A stretch of DNA of 64,000 nucleotides from contig NW_026516330.1 of NCBI RefSeq assembly GCF_025602895.1, positions 1 to 64,000 of the forward strand, written 5' to 3'. The notes under the pieces were generated by a model, which saw only the letters and a list, made by a program, of their open reading frames with translations, ran no database searches and was not told the origin of the DNA. Positions 52,501 to 61,314 of this stretch are shown piece by piece. The stretch comes from Polychytrium aggregatum. Lineage: Eukaryota > Chytridiomycota > Chytridiomycetes > Polychytriales. The translations under genes were made by a program, and so were the position numbers. Positions within the stretch are counted from its first letter, which is position 1. Every line of letters begins with the position of its first letter.

Positions 52501-55500
52501 CTTGGATGGGTCGGGGTGCGCAAGGACGGGCTCGGAGACGAAGGCTTCCTTGAGGGACTGGAAAGCCTTGTGGGCGTCGGGGGACCAGCGGAAGACCTGG
52601 GACTTCTTGAACAGGAGCGTGAGCGGACCGGCGATCTTGGCATATCCGTCAATGAAGCGACGGTAAAAGTTCGAGAACCCAATGAAGGAGCGAAGGTCGG
52701 AGACATTGCGGGGGACGGGCCAGTCGACAATGGCGGAGAGCTTTGCTCGTTCCATCTCGATACCCTTGGGCGAGATGACGTAGCCGAGGAACGAGACCTT
52801 GTCCTTGGAGAACTCGCACTTCTCCAGCTTGCAGTACAACTTTGCAGCCTGGAGCTTGGCCAGGACCTGCTTGACGTGATTTGCATGCTGAGTGGGGTCA
52901 GCGCTGTAAATCAAGATGTCGTCAAGGTAGGCAATCGCAAAGTTGTCCAGCTCCTCACGAAGGACATCGTTGATGAAGTGCTGGAAGGTGGCCGGAGCAT
53001 TGGTGAGTCCAAAGGGCATCACCAAGTACTCGAACTGGCCGTAACGAGTGCGGAAGGCCGTCTTCCACTCGTCGCCTGCGCGGATACGCAGCAGGTTGTA
53101 GGCCCCGCGGAGGTCCAGCTTCGTGAACACCTTCGCGTCCCGGACTCGGTCCAGCATCTCGTTGATCAACGGTAAGGGATAACGATTCTTGACCGTGATC
53201 GTGTTCAATGCGCGATAGTCCACGCAGAGACGCAGAGAGCCGTCCTTCTTCTTGACGAAGAGGATCGGGGAACCGGCGGGAGAGGACGAAGGACGGATGA
53301 ACCCTTTGACGAGGTTGTCGTCGAGGTATTCACGAAGGGCCTTGAGTTCGGGCTCTGACAGGGAGTAGAGTGGTCCGAACTTGGGGGTCTTGCCGGGCTC
53401 CAGGTCGATCGGGCAGTCGTACGTCCGGTGCGGGGGCAACGAGTCGGCTTCCTGCTTCGAGAAGACTGAGCCAAACGACTTGTACTCCTCGGGGATCGAC
53501 GTCGAGAGGGGCGTCGGATCCGGATCGGTGGCAGGAAGGACGAGGACTTGGAACACAGTCAGGGGGTCGGGGCTAGACTGTGTGTCGAGGACGGACTGCT
53601 CCAACGACTTGTACCTGATCGCTTGGACACGGACAGGAGCGGGGCTGGGAGCAACGGGACCGGGGAGACCAGGACGGACGGAGACGAGACCGGAGGGACC
53701 AGGACGAGCAGCACAGGAACAGGGCACCTCACTCGGAACACAATCAGAATAACGTTGAGCGATCACTTTATTCTGATCATCTTCGCGAGTACAAACGGTG
53801 CGAGGCGAAGAAGCGAGCACCACAGTGGTGTCGGTAGAGGCACGAGGGAAAACATTGGGTGTGTCGCCAACAAGAGGAAGGGGAGAAGGAGAAACGGAAG
53901 AAACGGAAGGGAGGGAAGAGGCATCCACAACCTTGAGGATGTGGCTTGCAGGACGGGGAAGGCAAAGGAGTCCACGAGCCCAGTGAAGCCTGGGTTCGAT
54001 GGACTGCAGCCAGGGATAGCCAAGGATAACGGGTTGGTGGGGAGACTTAATGACATCAAAGGAAAGGTGTTGAGTGTAGTCCCCAAGAACAATCTTGAGG
54101 GGTTCCGTCTCAAAAGTGATGGGGCCGGAAGAAAGTGGCTGGCCATCGACACCTTGGACAGGGAGGGGAGTGGATTTGGAAACGAGGGGGACCGAGAAGC
54201 GGTCAACAAAGCTCTCGTCGATGAAGTTGCCGGAGGCACCAGAATCGACGAGAAGTTGGCAAGAGAGGGAGCGACCAGAAGGGAGAACAAGAGAAGCGGA
54301 AAAAACGGGAGAAGAAGAAGAAATCGAAGAAACGCACGAAGAAGGCTCGGAGCAGAGATCAGTGTCGGCAGCATGGTTCGAGCAGATGACCAAGTTCGCA
54401 GGTGGTGTGGAGATCGGGAGCTCTGTCAAAGACATCTGGGAGCCAGATGTGCCCTTAGAAGAGGCGGGTTTGACAGAGTGCGATCCACCACCGACTACAT
54501 TGATCATTCCACACATAGCCATGCGCTCGACACTTACCTCATGCTCCTTACCATCGACGCTTGCTTCTGGAGGAAGGGGGGACGGCTCCAGATCTAAGCC
54601 TCCACTTAGATCTGGGCCTGGTCGTTTCCCGACTCGAAGTGTTCCTCCTCACCATCATCGTAGACGATGGTTCGGACAACCTTCGAACGGGGACGGGAGC
54701 CGGGAGCCTGAGGACGGGAGCCAGGGAAGCGGGAACCAGAGGCGGGAGCACGGGAGCCGGACTTGAGGGGGCAGGACTTGGCGACGTGGCCGGGCTTGCC
54801 ACAGCGGAAGCAGAGGCGCTCCTGGAAACGGCGGTTCTTCTCCTCGGGGGTCAGGCGGCTGACGACGGCGGCGTCGATCTGCATCGGCTCGGAGTAGAGA
54901 ACCGGAGGCTCCTGGGCGGGCGGCTGGAAGGACGGAGGTCGGGAGTTGAAGGCCTGGGTGCCGAAGGAAACAGGGCCAGTGTTTCGGAGCTCGTTGTTGA
55001 GCTCGATGATGCGTGCATCGATCTTGAGGCAACGCTCGACGAACGGGACCAAGCGGAGAGGGAGAGGGTTGATGAAGGAGAGGCGCTGCTTGATCTCCCT
55101 CGACAGGCCACGGCGGAAGGCGGATATCTTGGCTTCGTCGTTCCATGGAAGGTCGGCGGCAACGCGGAGGAACTCTGAGGCATAATCCATGCACGAGCGG
55201 TTGCCCTGTGCCATGGAGGAAAGGAGCAGCTCGGCAGTATGGGTGCGGTCGGGATCGTCAAACGCTTGGCGAAAGCGTTCCATGAACGAGTCGAACGAGT
55301 GCAGGATTTGATCGTTCGATTCGATCAAGGGAGTCGCCCACTGGAGGGCCGGACCAGTGAGCAAACTCAAGACGTAACCCACCTTGACTTGCTCGGACGG
55401 GAACCTGGATGCCTGGAGCATCATGAGCAGGCGGCACTGGTTGACGAAGGGGCGGAACTTTGACCTGGTGCCGTCGAACTTGTCCGGGGTCGGCATGTGC

Positions 55501-58500
55501 GGGAGCTGCGGGGCGGCGGAAGAGTGTGTGGTCCGGAGGAGGACCAGTTCCTCCTGGAGGGCAACGATTTGGGCCTGGAGTTGGTCCATGTGGGATATGG
55601 GGGCGGGGGGGAGAGTGCAGAGAAGACAACAGAGAATAGAAGGATGAGGGCAGCAACGAAGCCTCAGCCAAGCAGGTGGTCAGACAGAGAGAGGGAGTTC
55701 GAACAATATGTGAGGACCACGACAAGCAACGACACTGGACGACCAGGTGCTTGGCGAACAACGATAAGCTATATTACGACTTATCAGATAACAACAAGTG
55801 TTGTTCGAACTGAAGATACAAAATGGGTGCAAGAAAGGAGGGGCTTTATAGCCAAGAGGGAAACCGAAGGGCGAAAGTGGGCGAGAAGGGTGGAGCGACA
55901 AACGAGGGACGAGAAGGGGGTGCGAGGGAGGCGGAGCATCCAGCGAGAGGGGCGAAGCACAGCGCAGTCGGAGGCGAAGTAAGAGTCATCGGCGCCAGCC
56001 AATCAGGGAATACACGCCAAGACAAACAAACATGACTCACGGTGCATCACGCGCAGCAGTCCACACGTGTTCCCAACGTGCATGATCATCACACATATAC
56101 TCCCCTGCGGGTACTGGAGTACCTGTTCCTGTAACTCTGGCTTGCATCCAAATTTGCGATACATGCAGGTCGGTGGTGCTGAATAGTTACTTGGAGGCGC
56201 CGCAACGAACTGACTTTTCTCCACGGACTTTGCTTCTCGGGCCCTATCGTTTGGGAGGTGGTCTCAAGTCTGATGCTGGAATGGAATTGCATCGGCATAT
56301 GGGAAACCGGGGTCAAGGCCCTGGCCGACGCTCTTTCCATCAATCAGTCGCTGGAGGAACTGGACCTGCGAAACAACAAGATCGGCCCACAGGGATGTCA
56401 ATCGCTCGCGTTCTGTCTCAAGCACAACACATCGCTCAAAAGACTTGGTGAGTGTACATATACGCCGTACCGCCTTCCACTACTGATCAGATCGCCTCGC
56501 TCGCGTCGTGCGCTTGGACAAGCGGCCTCTGAGTCTACTAAATCCAATTTCGGAAGATTTGCGGTGGAACAACGCTGGCGTCATTGGTGGACGAGCCTTC
56601 GTTGATCTAATGAAATGGAACATGGTCTTGGTGGAGCTGGACCTCACTGGGAATGAGATTCCTGAAGATGTTGCGAAATCGCTGAGTAAGTTCACTGTGC
56701 TACATCCGTGTTGGAGCTGGATTACGGTTAGATCTACCAAAGAATCGATGCTCCGATGCCCAAGGCCAAAGTGCAGCTGCTGCGTTGAGCAGGGAGGGAG
56801 GGAGGGAGGAAATGGATTGTACTTGCCCAGCCTAGGAGCGCTTCGCAGGCTGGATAAGATTGCAGGAAACGACACCAGGATGTGATGAGATGAACCACGG
56901 GGTTGAGTGTTCTCTGTCTCTGGAGCGGGTTAGGCTGAGCGTTTGGACGGTGCTCCAGAGTAAGCACGCAACCACTGTGGAGCTCATGTCTTGACAACGC
57001 GATCGCTAGTTGCAACCCTCGAGCGGAACCGCAATCGCCAAAGCCACGAACTTCAGACTCGCCTGCACTCGAATCATCTGTCAGCTACCCTGCAAGCCCT
57101 CAACATGTCTCATCAGGAATCCATATCCCAAATGACGACCAAGCTTCAGAGCTCGGATGCAGCAGCTCGATCGCTGACTACTAAGCTGGATCTTGCCAGC
57201 CAAGAGATACAGGCTGGGCAGGAGCAGTGCAAGATGCTGGAAGTCAAGTTGGCTCGTGTTGCGAAGGAGAAGGAAGAGACGGAAATGCAGCTGATTCATG
57301 AAAGAAAGGCGACCCGCGAGAAGCTCGAGCAACTACAGAAGGAAGTGGCAATGGAACGTGAAGTACGATAAGTTTGGGCAGACGAGGGTGCGCTTCGGCC
57401 TGCTTGTGGGCATGAGTACAAGAGCTGGTCTGGGGCATGGCTCTTGGAAACACTCGATTCGCTTTCAGCCGATTGGTGATCTTGGGATTCCGCTCAGTGG
57501 CGTGATCTCATTCTCATTCTCATTATCACTACCACTCACTCGCTCACTCACTCACTCACTCACTCACTCACTCACTCACTCACTCACTCACTCACTCACT
57601 CACTCACTCAACGCTGGCTGGGCACGGTCGGCCGAAAGAAACGGACAAAGTCCGATGAGCTCTTTCAGAAAAGTAATTCTGAGCTCTCTCGCAAGTCCCT
57701 CGAGCTCGAAGCCAAGCTTCAGGAGACGGAAGTAAAGTTTGAGGTCTTGAAGAAGGACAAGGCTATCCTGCTGGAAGATGCAAGCAAGGCCAAGGAGCGA
57801 GAAAAGTCGATTTTTCAGATGTGGGAGGGTGCGTATGATCCCAAGAACGGACTGCAAAGTCATCGTCTTGTGTTTCTGAGGGCTGGAGGTCATGGCGTGG
57901 AATTCAGGGGAGGATCGACGATGCAGGGCGTCGGGGCTGCTCATCTCTCCCTTTGCTGTATGAGCTCGCTGATTCGTTTGGGATTCAGAAAAACTGCAGA
58001 GGCAAGAGGCGACCCACCAAAAGAAAATGCAAGCTCTGGACGAGTCCAAGGACGTGGAGATGAACGAGCGTGTCCGCAAGCTGGAGGAGCGGATCAGGCA
58101 GCTCGAGCACGACAAGACGCAGGCAGACCAGGTACGTTGAAAATCGATACTAATACTGACGACAATGGGCACCATTTGCTTGAAGGGGCAGTTCGCTCTA
58201 GCCCTCTTGTTCAATGAGATTTGCGAGTGGACCTGGGCTGGAGCATTTACCATCTCTCTGAATGACTGCCAAATCTGAACATTCAGAACTTTGACAGTAT
58301 GAAAGCCAAGCTGGTCTCTGAGAAGCGGCATCTGCTCGATCAAATGTCAGAAGCCGAGTCGCGACATCAACGAGACGAGGTATGGATGACGAAATACACA
58401 GCATTTCCCACAAGCTCATGACATCACTGGATTACTCTGTCGCTCCCCTGGGTGGCCGCGTGTCGGTTGGGCTTGTCATTAACGGAGTAGAGTCTTCCGC

Positions 58501-59071
58501 CGGCTTGGCCCCACAGGAACTCAAGCGGAAAGAGCTGGAAGAGCAGATCGAGTACCTGAAGCACCAGAACGCTCAGCTGCAACAGACACTAACGACACAG
58601 ATCAACACATATAACCAGTCGCTCCTTGATCGCGAGACGGAGAACAAGCGGCACCAGGATCTGCGCATCCAACTGCAAGAGCAGCTGGCGGACATGAAAG
58701 CACAGCTCACGACAGTCCAGAGCGAGCTGGGACACATGCGACAGCGATGCGAAGATGCACGCAGGTCCGAGCATTCTCAGCAAGAGAACATTGCGGCGCT
58801 GAACACACAGATGCTGAAGCTGCGCGAGGATCACGGAAAGGTCGAGCTGAATCTGCAGATGCAGATCGAAAAGCTGACTGCGCTGATGAACCAGAAGGAT
58901 CTCCTGATTGCCAGGCTGAAGGACGAGATCCGCAAGCGCGAAGACGAGCTGGATGAGATCGAGGAGGGCCAGGCTCTGAAGATGAAGGAGTTGCAGGTCT
59001 CGATCGGGTCGCTGCTGTCGGCGCGGGGACGGCGACCTCGCAAAGCCTCGCCGTCGCTCGAGCCGTCGTGA
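49567..59071 (+). CDS. LRRC45: LRRC45 homologue (leucine-rich repeat and coiled-coil protein), interrupted by an intronic retrotransposon
   Basis: Exon 1 (49567-49816) starts METFKQEYVQKCLSLGVDP. Exon 2 (49951-50083) gives NTSVTHLDMRGNNIRSDGA. The next exon starts at 56269 and gives LMLEWNCIGIWETGV and LEELDLRNNKIG. Another near 56555 gives DLRWNNAGVIGGRAF and VELDLTGNEIPEDV. These follow human LRRC45 repeat by repeat. Exons from about 57010 to 59071 encode long coiled coils (LTTKLDLASQEIQAGQEQCK, then from 58520 on) and end in a basic tail with TGA at 59069-59071. The intron 50084-56268 joins AAG-AG to T-CTG in phase and contains the whole LTR element; without it the intron would be about 265 bp. 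LRRC45 is a centrosome linker and basal-body protein needed for ciliogenesis in animals. Splicing past the element would leave the protein intact; I cannot tell whether that happens. Confidence 0.88.
50173..50177. other. Target-site duplication, left copy (CATAT)
   Basis: CATAT immediately precedes the left LTR and is repeated right after the right LTR. Five bases is the usual duplication length for Ty3/Gypsy integrases. Confidence 0.9.
50178..50562 (-). repeat. LTR (element 3' end)
   Basis: This 385-bp LTR starts TGTGAGGACC and ends ATCATCACA on the plus strand. It is preceded, in element orientation, by the polypurine tract, so it is the downstream LTR. It reads as identical to 55709-56093. 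Confidence 0.95.
50563..50575 (-). other. Polypurine tract for plus-strand priming
   Basis: On the minus strand, GGGGAGGGGATGA runs straight into the TG of the downstream LTR. This is the expected primer site for second-strand DNA synthesis. It also encodes the last residues and stop of Pol. Confidence 0.85.
50563..54522 (-). CDS. pol: Retrotransposon Pol: protease, RT, RNase H, integrase, chromodomain
   Basis: The frame has 1,319 codons from the first ATG, but it is open back to a TGA near 54643, inside gag, so it is probably entered by a -1 frameshift. Aspartic protease: LVDSGASGNFID near residue 92. Reverse transcriptase: AIAYLDDILIYS near residue 530, with LRLCVDYRALN before it. RNase H begins VESDASDFAIGCVLSQ. 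Integrase: H2C2 zinc region (HPGIRR...CDTC), then the catalytic triad in TMDFITDLP, VSDRGSQFTS and QTDGQTERVN. A chromodomain closes the protein (LSYFVDWKGYSTDHRSWEP, about residues 1245-1300). All catalytic residues are present. The stop codon directly abuts the downstream LTR, and the last codons lie in the polypurine tract. Confidence 0.96.
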   Translation of the reverse strand: MAMCGMINVVGGGSHSVKPASSKGTSGSQMSLTELPISTPPANLVICSNHAADTDLCSEPSSCVSSISSSSPVFSASLVLPSGRSLSCQLLVDSGASGNFIDESFVDRFSVPLVSKSTPLPVQGVDGQPLSSGPITFETEPLKIVLGDYTQHLSFDVIKSPHQPVILGYPWLQSIEPRLHWARGLLCLPRPASHILKVVDASSLPSVSSVSPSPLPLVGDTPNVFPRASTDTTVVLASSPRTVCTREDDQNKVIAQRYSDCVPSEVPCSCAARPGPSGLVSVRPGLPGPVAPSPAPVRVQAIRYKSLEQSVLDTQSSPDPLTVFQVLVLPATDPDPTPLSTSIPEEYKSFGSVFSKQEADSLPPHRTYDCPIDLEPGKTPKFGPLYSLSEPELKALREYLDDNLVKGFIRPSSSPAGSPILFVKKKDGSLRLCVDYRALNTITVKNRYPLPLINEMLDRVRDAKVFTKLDLRGAYNLLRIRAGDEWKTAFRTRYGQFEYLVMPFGLTNAPATFQHFINDVLREELDNFAIAYLDDILIYSADPTQHANHVKQVLAKLQAAKLYCKLEKCEFSKDKVSFLGYVISPKGIEMERAKLSAIVDWPVPRNVSDLRSFIGFSNFYRRFIDGYAKIAGPLTLLFKKSQVFRWSPDAHKAFQSLKEAFVSEPVLAHPDPSKPFVVESDASDFAIGCVLSQRGSDGHLHPCSFHSRTLMDAERNYSIYEKELLAIKEAFEVWRHYLEGAQHPVQVLTDHKNLEYLASARILNQRHARWSQFLSRFDLRIQYLPGPKNGKADALSRRPDYVPPSAPVSKEPPPLLPPSAFACAVRRSSDASSTRPVDLLKLIAEEQPKDPSLDQLRNDPKYVLKDDLLTFMDKIVVPESCRVPVLKSCHDPVAVGHPGIRRTRALISRQFWWPSIRKDVQAYVSTCDTCARSKVPRHKPFGYLQPLPTASRPWSLVTMDFITDLPESNGKTCIFVVVDSLTKMAHFLPCRSLPSAEETASLFLDNIFRLHGLPDNIVSDRGSQFTSRFWQALCSELGIKTSLSTAFHPQTDGQTERVNQVINQHLRCYTSYQQDDWAMLLPLAEFSYNNLEHTSTKASPFLATYGFNPRFESPVLPSSLDVPSATDRVEHLQHNLALLKENLEKAKADYKRFADAHKSDAPKFAPGDQVWVLTRNIKTTRPSKKLDYQRIGPYKIVEAIGSLAFRLDLPKDLKIHPVFHVSLLEPHKSNTLPGRIQDPPPPVRVDDHLEYEVQEILDSKLVRGKLSYFVDWKGYSTDHRSWEPANYVNAPDKIADFHRRYPDKPGLIVRRSGRSLGRG
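54588..54630 (-). promoter_or_regulatory. Gag-Pol -1 ribosomal frameshift signal
   Basis: On the minus strand the heptamer GGGAAAC (54630-54624) lies in gag frame as G GGA AAC, the X XXY YYZ form. After an 8-nt spacer, CCAGATCTAAG (54615-54605) pairs perfectly with CTTAGATCTGG (54598-54588) around a 6-nt loop. The gag TAA lies inside the upstream arm. A -1 slip here moves directly into the open pol frame. Slippery site, spacer length and stem all match known retroelement frameshift signals; activity itself is inferred. Confidence 0.82.
54606..55589 (-). CDS. gag: Retrotransposon Gag with CCHC zinc knuckle
   Basis: The ATG at 55589 (MDQLQAQIVALQEELVLLRT) opens a 327-residue protein. A short coiled coil is followed by the retrotransposon capsid region (VGYVLSLLTGPALQWATPLI; FMERFRQAFDDPDRT). 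The nucleocapsid zinc knuckle is CFRCGKPGHVAKSC, of the form CX2CX4HX4C. A basic Gly/Ser/Arg-rich tail ends at the TAA 54606-54608. The start is 120 bp inside the upstream LTR edge. The frame is intact. Confidence 0.95.
   Translation of the reverse strand: MDQLQAQIVALQEELVLLRTTHSSAAPQLPHMPTPDKFDGTRSKFRPFVNQCRLLMMLQASRFPSEQVKVGYVLSLLTGPALQWATPLIESNDQILHSFDSFMERFRQAFDDPDRTHTAELLLSSMAQGNRSCMDYASEFLRVAADLPWNDEAKISAFRRGLSREIKQRLSFINPLPLRLVPFVERCLKIDARIIELNNELRNTGPVSFGTQAFNSRPPSFQPPAQEPPVLYSEPMQIDAAVVSRLTPEEKNRRFQERLCFRCGKPGHVAKSCPLKSGSRAPASGSRFPGSRPQAPGSRPRSKVVRTIVYDDGEEEHFESGNDQAQI
55696..55706 (-). other. Putative self-priming primer-binding site
   Basis: Two bases inside the upstream LTR, the element reads TTGTTCGAACT. 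It does not begin with the TGG expected for pairing with a tRNA CCA end. It is exactly complementary over 11 nt to AGTTCGAACAA in the LTR (minus strand 55811-55801), which lies just downstream of a TATA box and could be the RNA 5' end. Confidence 0.65.
55709..56093 (-). repeat. LTR (element 5' end, carries promoter)
   Basis: This is the upstream LTR in element orientation. On the minus strand it holds a TATAAA box at 55850-55845 and the AGTTCGAACAA word at 55811-55801, a plausible transcription start about 34 bp downstream. It reads as identical to the other LTR. Confidence 0.95.
55845..55850 (-). promoter_or_regulatory. Retrotransposon TATA box
   Basis: TATAAA on the minus strand in the upstream LTR, 34-39 bp before the proposed transcript start at 55811. 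The same box lies in the other LTR, where it would direct transcription out into LRRC45 intron sequence, antisense to the gene. Confidence 0.6.
56094..56098. other. Target-site duplication, right copy (CATAT)
   Basis: CATAT directly follows the right LTR and matches the left copy at 50173-50177. Confidence 0.9.
57533..57610. repeat. (CACT)n microsatellite in an LRRC45 intron
   Basis: About eighteen CACT copies, with one interrupting CGCT, lie between coiled-coil exons. The Thr-His-Ser-Leu repeat it would encode does not fit the coiled coil, so it is intronic. Confidence 0.85.
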
Positions 59072-61314
59072 CGCTGCTGCTGTCATCTGGCAGCAATGGC
59101 TGGGCGGGAATCGCGATCGTCTGGAGTCCATGACAATGCTGCCGACCCCCAGCAAGCCAACGACCCTGGATCCCAAGCGACCGCCAAGGCCGGCACTGAT
59201 ACCGCGAAGGCGGGCAGGATGCGTTTGCAACAATACACCGATGCGCCAGCTGGCGGCATGGTGCCAAAAGTGCGAGATTGCTGCAGCCATGAGAAGCGCG
59301 GCTGTGCATGCCGGTCGATCGTCGCTCGCCGGAACTCGGATGATGACGCATCAGCGGCCGCTTGGCCTGGGGACAGCCAAGAGGCGGAGTGCAAAAGACA
59401 GCGACCAGCCCCGATGCGGCGGAGGCTCGCGGTGTGCGCGCGGCCGTGAGATGTACAACTGCCAGAAATGGACAGAGATGGGGTCCCCGGCGGGACAGGG
59501 GACAGCGGCCCACGACGGGCCGGCAGCCACGCATTTTCGCAGCGACGGTGGTTGACCCGATGCGAGCCAGCCAAGGTCGCTTGCAGACGCCTCGGAGCGT
59601 CTCGGCAGAGCCTCGAGGTGCCCGGGATGCCTCAGGAGTGTCTCGGAGACGCCTGGGATGCCCCAGAGACGATGCAGGAAAGAACCAACGCTTGTGGACC
59701 GCGCTCTGCCCGCCCATGGCAGGCGAGCAGCGCGGGCGGCTCGGCCCTGCACGGCGATTGGACAGAATTCCCTGTCGTTGCACAGGCGGACCCCGGTGGC
59801 GCGCAGCAGCACAGAACCGGTGTTTCGGCGGGCAGCAGCACAGAATCAGCGGCATTTTCGGCGTGCGGGGAAATCCGACGCCGACACTGGCGGCGCAAAC
59901 CAAGACGCAGCCAGTCCAGCCGATTGCAGCCAGTCAGCCAGCCAGCCAGCCAGCAGATCCGCGAGCGGCAGCCGCACCGGATGAGGGTATCAGCCAACGG
60001 CGACGGCGATGGTGAAGGCGACCGCAGCGCATCTTGGAAGCTCACGGGCAATCCACCGTCATGACAGCAGCAGCGCGATTCATCAAGAGGCAGCTCTCGC
60101 TGGGACAATCTCGCTGGTGCGGGTTGCACACGCGCACGGCCGCCCTGCGTCCTCATGCCCAGATATTGCCGAAGCCGGGGCCCGACCACCCATCCAAGTC
60201 CTCGGGTGGGAGGAGAATCTCGCAGCGAGGAATCCGGGCAGCCGAGGACAGACGGGAACGGTTCCCTGGCCGCTTCCCAGGACGATGCGCTGCCTGCTGC
60301 AGCGCTGCAATGGACGGGAGTCTGTTGCTGTGATGGGTCTGGCTGCATCGCCGTGTTCCTGTGTGCGACTGGTGCCGGTGCCCCGCCCTCCAGGCGCCTG
60401 CGGCGAAACCCCGGTTCGTTCTCCCCCCCATCCGCGGAAAATTACCGGACCGCGGCTCGCGATATTCGTGCGGAAAATTCTGGCTCCGTCCCGCCCTCAA
60501 TCGAGACGGCCCTCGGTGTCAGTGCCCCTCGACAAACAGAGACCACGAATAGCCCACAGCGATCGTGCTCGGCCGTGAAGGCAACCGGATGCTGGCTCGG
60601 GGAGCTGGGCGATCCCGAGGGCGTGCCTACTCGTTGGGCTGGGAAGCGGTGGAGAAATGGGCATCACTGGGTACACCGGTGCTGGATACTTGGCTCCTCG
60701 GCAGTGGACCACCCAAGACAACATTCCGTGTTATCGTTGGCCTCCTCCCTCCCCGATTCGTCGGGCGAGGACCAAGGTCGCCCCCCACGGGCCCGTTGGT
60801 GCGCTGCCCTTCTGCTCGGCGCAAAAGGTGCGCTCCAGGCCGCCTGGCATCCCGTCCGCCTTTCGCCACTCTTGCGTTCTCGCACTCTGGCTGAATCCAA
60901 CCGTCCGCTCCCTCTTCACAAATCACATCCGATGGCAAGCAGCGCCGGTGGCAGGTATGCACCGGGATAGCCAGAGACGCCCCGCCGTCCTCGCCGTTTC
61001 CCAGTTGCCCGCAACCCAAAGTATCCCCCTCTTGCCTTCCCGCTTTGCTGGTCCCAGGCGAGCGGAAAAAAAAGCACAGGCGGAAAAGCACCCAAAGGCA
61101 TCGAACGGGACAGAAACCGGATCGACTGGAGCCACCAGGGCGAGCCCGTCGCCATCCCCCCAAAGGAGTGGCGACGGGCTCGCTCGTGAGCAGTGCGCCC
61201 GCAGGATCGGCTCTCTCTCTTGCCTACACAGCTGCCGGAGGGCGAGGCTGTGGATAAATTGTGTCCACTGACAATCGAGCCCAACTTACCCTCGGGCCAC
61301 TCCCCTGCCACTCC
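59072..61314. other. 2.2-kb intergenic region, no gene recognised
   Basis: GC-rich DNA between LRRC45 and the velvet gene, both on the plus strand. Many overlapping open frames on both strands are Arg/Pro/Ala-rich, as expected from base composition, and none shows a domain. A small CCAG repeat lies near 59935-59955. It probably includes the velvet promoter and possibly an unseen upstream exon. Confidence 0.45.

Larger units (their letters stand above)
50178..56093 (-). mobile_element. Complete Ty3/Gypsy chromovirus LTR retrotransposon
   Basis: The element is 5,916 bp, bounded by TG...CA, with 385-bp direct LTRs at both ends that I read as identical and a CATAT duplication outside each end (50173-50177 and 56094-56098). 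Internal genes are on the minus strand in the order gag, then protease, reverse transcriptase, RNase H, integrase and chromodomain, which is the Ty3/Gypsy order with the chromovirus mark. Both frames are open throughout. Identical LTRs, intact frames and intact target duplication point to a very recent insertion. Chromodomains usually steer integration to particular chromatin. Confidence 0.97.

Noticed and set aside
53548-54597. 349-codon plus-strand frame rich in Arg and Gly
   Set aside because: It lies opposite the Pol protease region; its composition is explained by the Ser/Pro-rich sense strand.
51000-54600. Plus-strand frames of 120-350 codons across the retrotransposon
   Set aside because: They are antisense shadows of the intact gag and pol genes.
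55681-55708. tRNA primer-binding site
   Set aside because: The sequence after the LTR does not start with TGG and does not read as the complement of a tRNA 3' end; the internal complementarity to the LTR explains it better.
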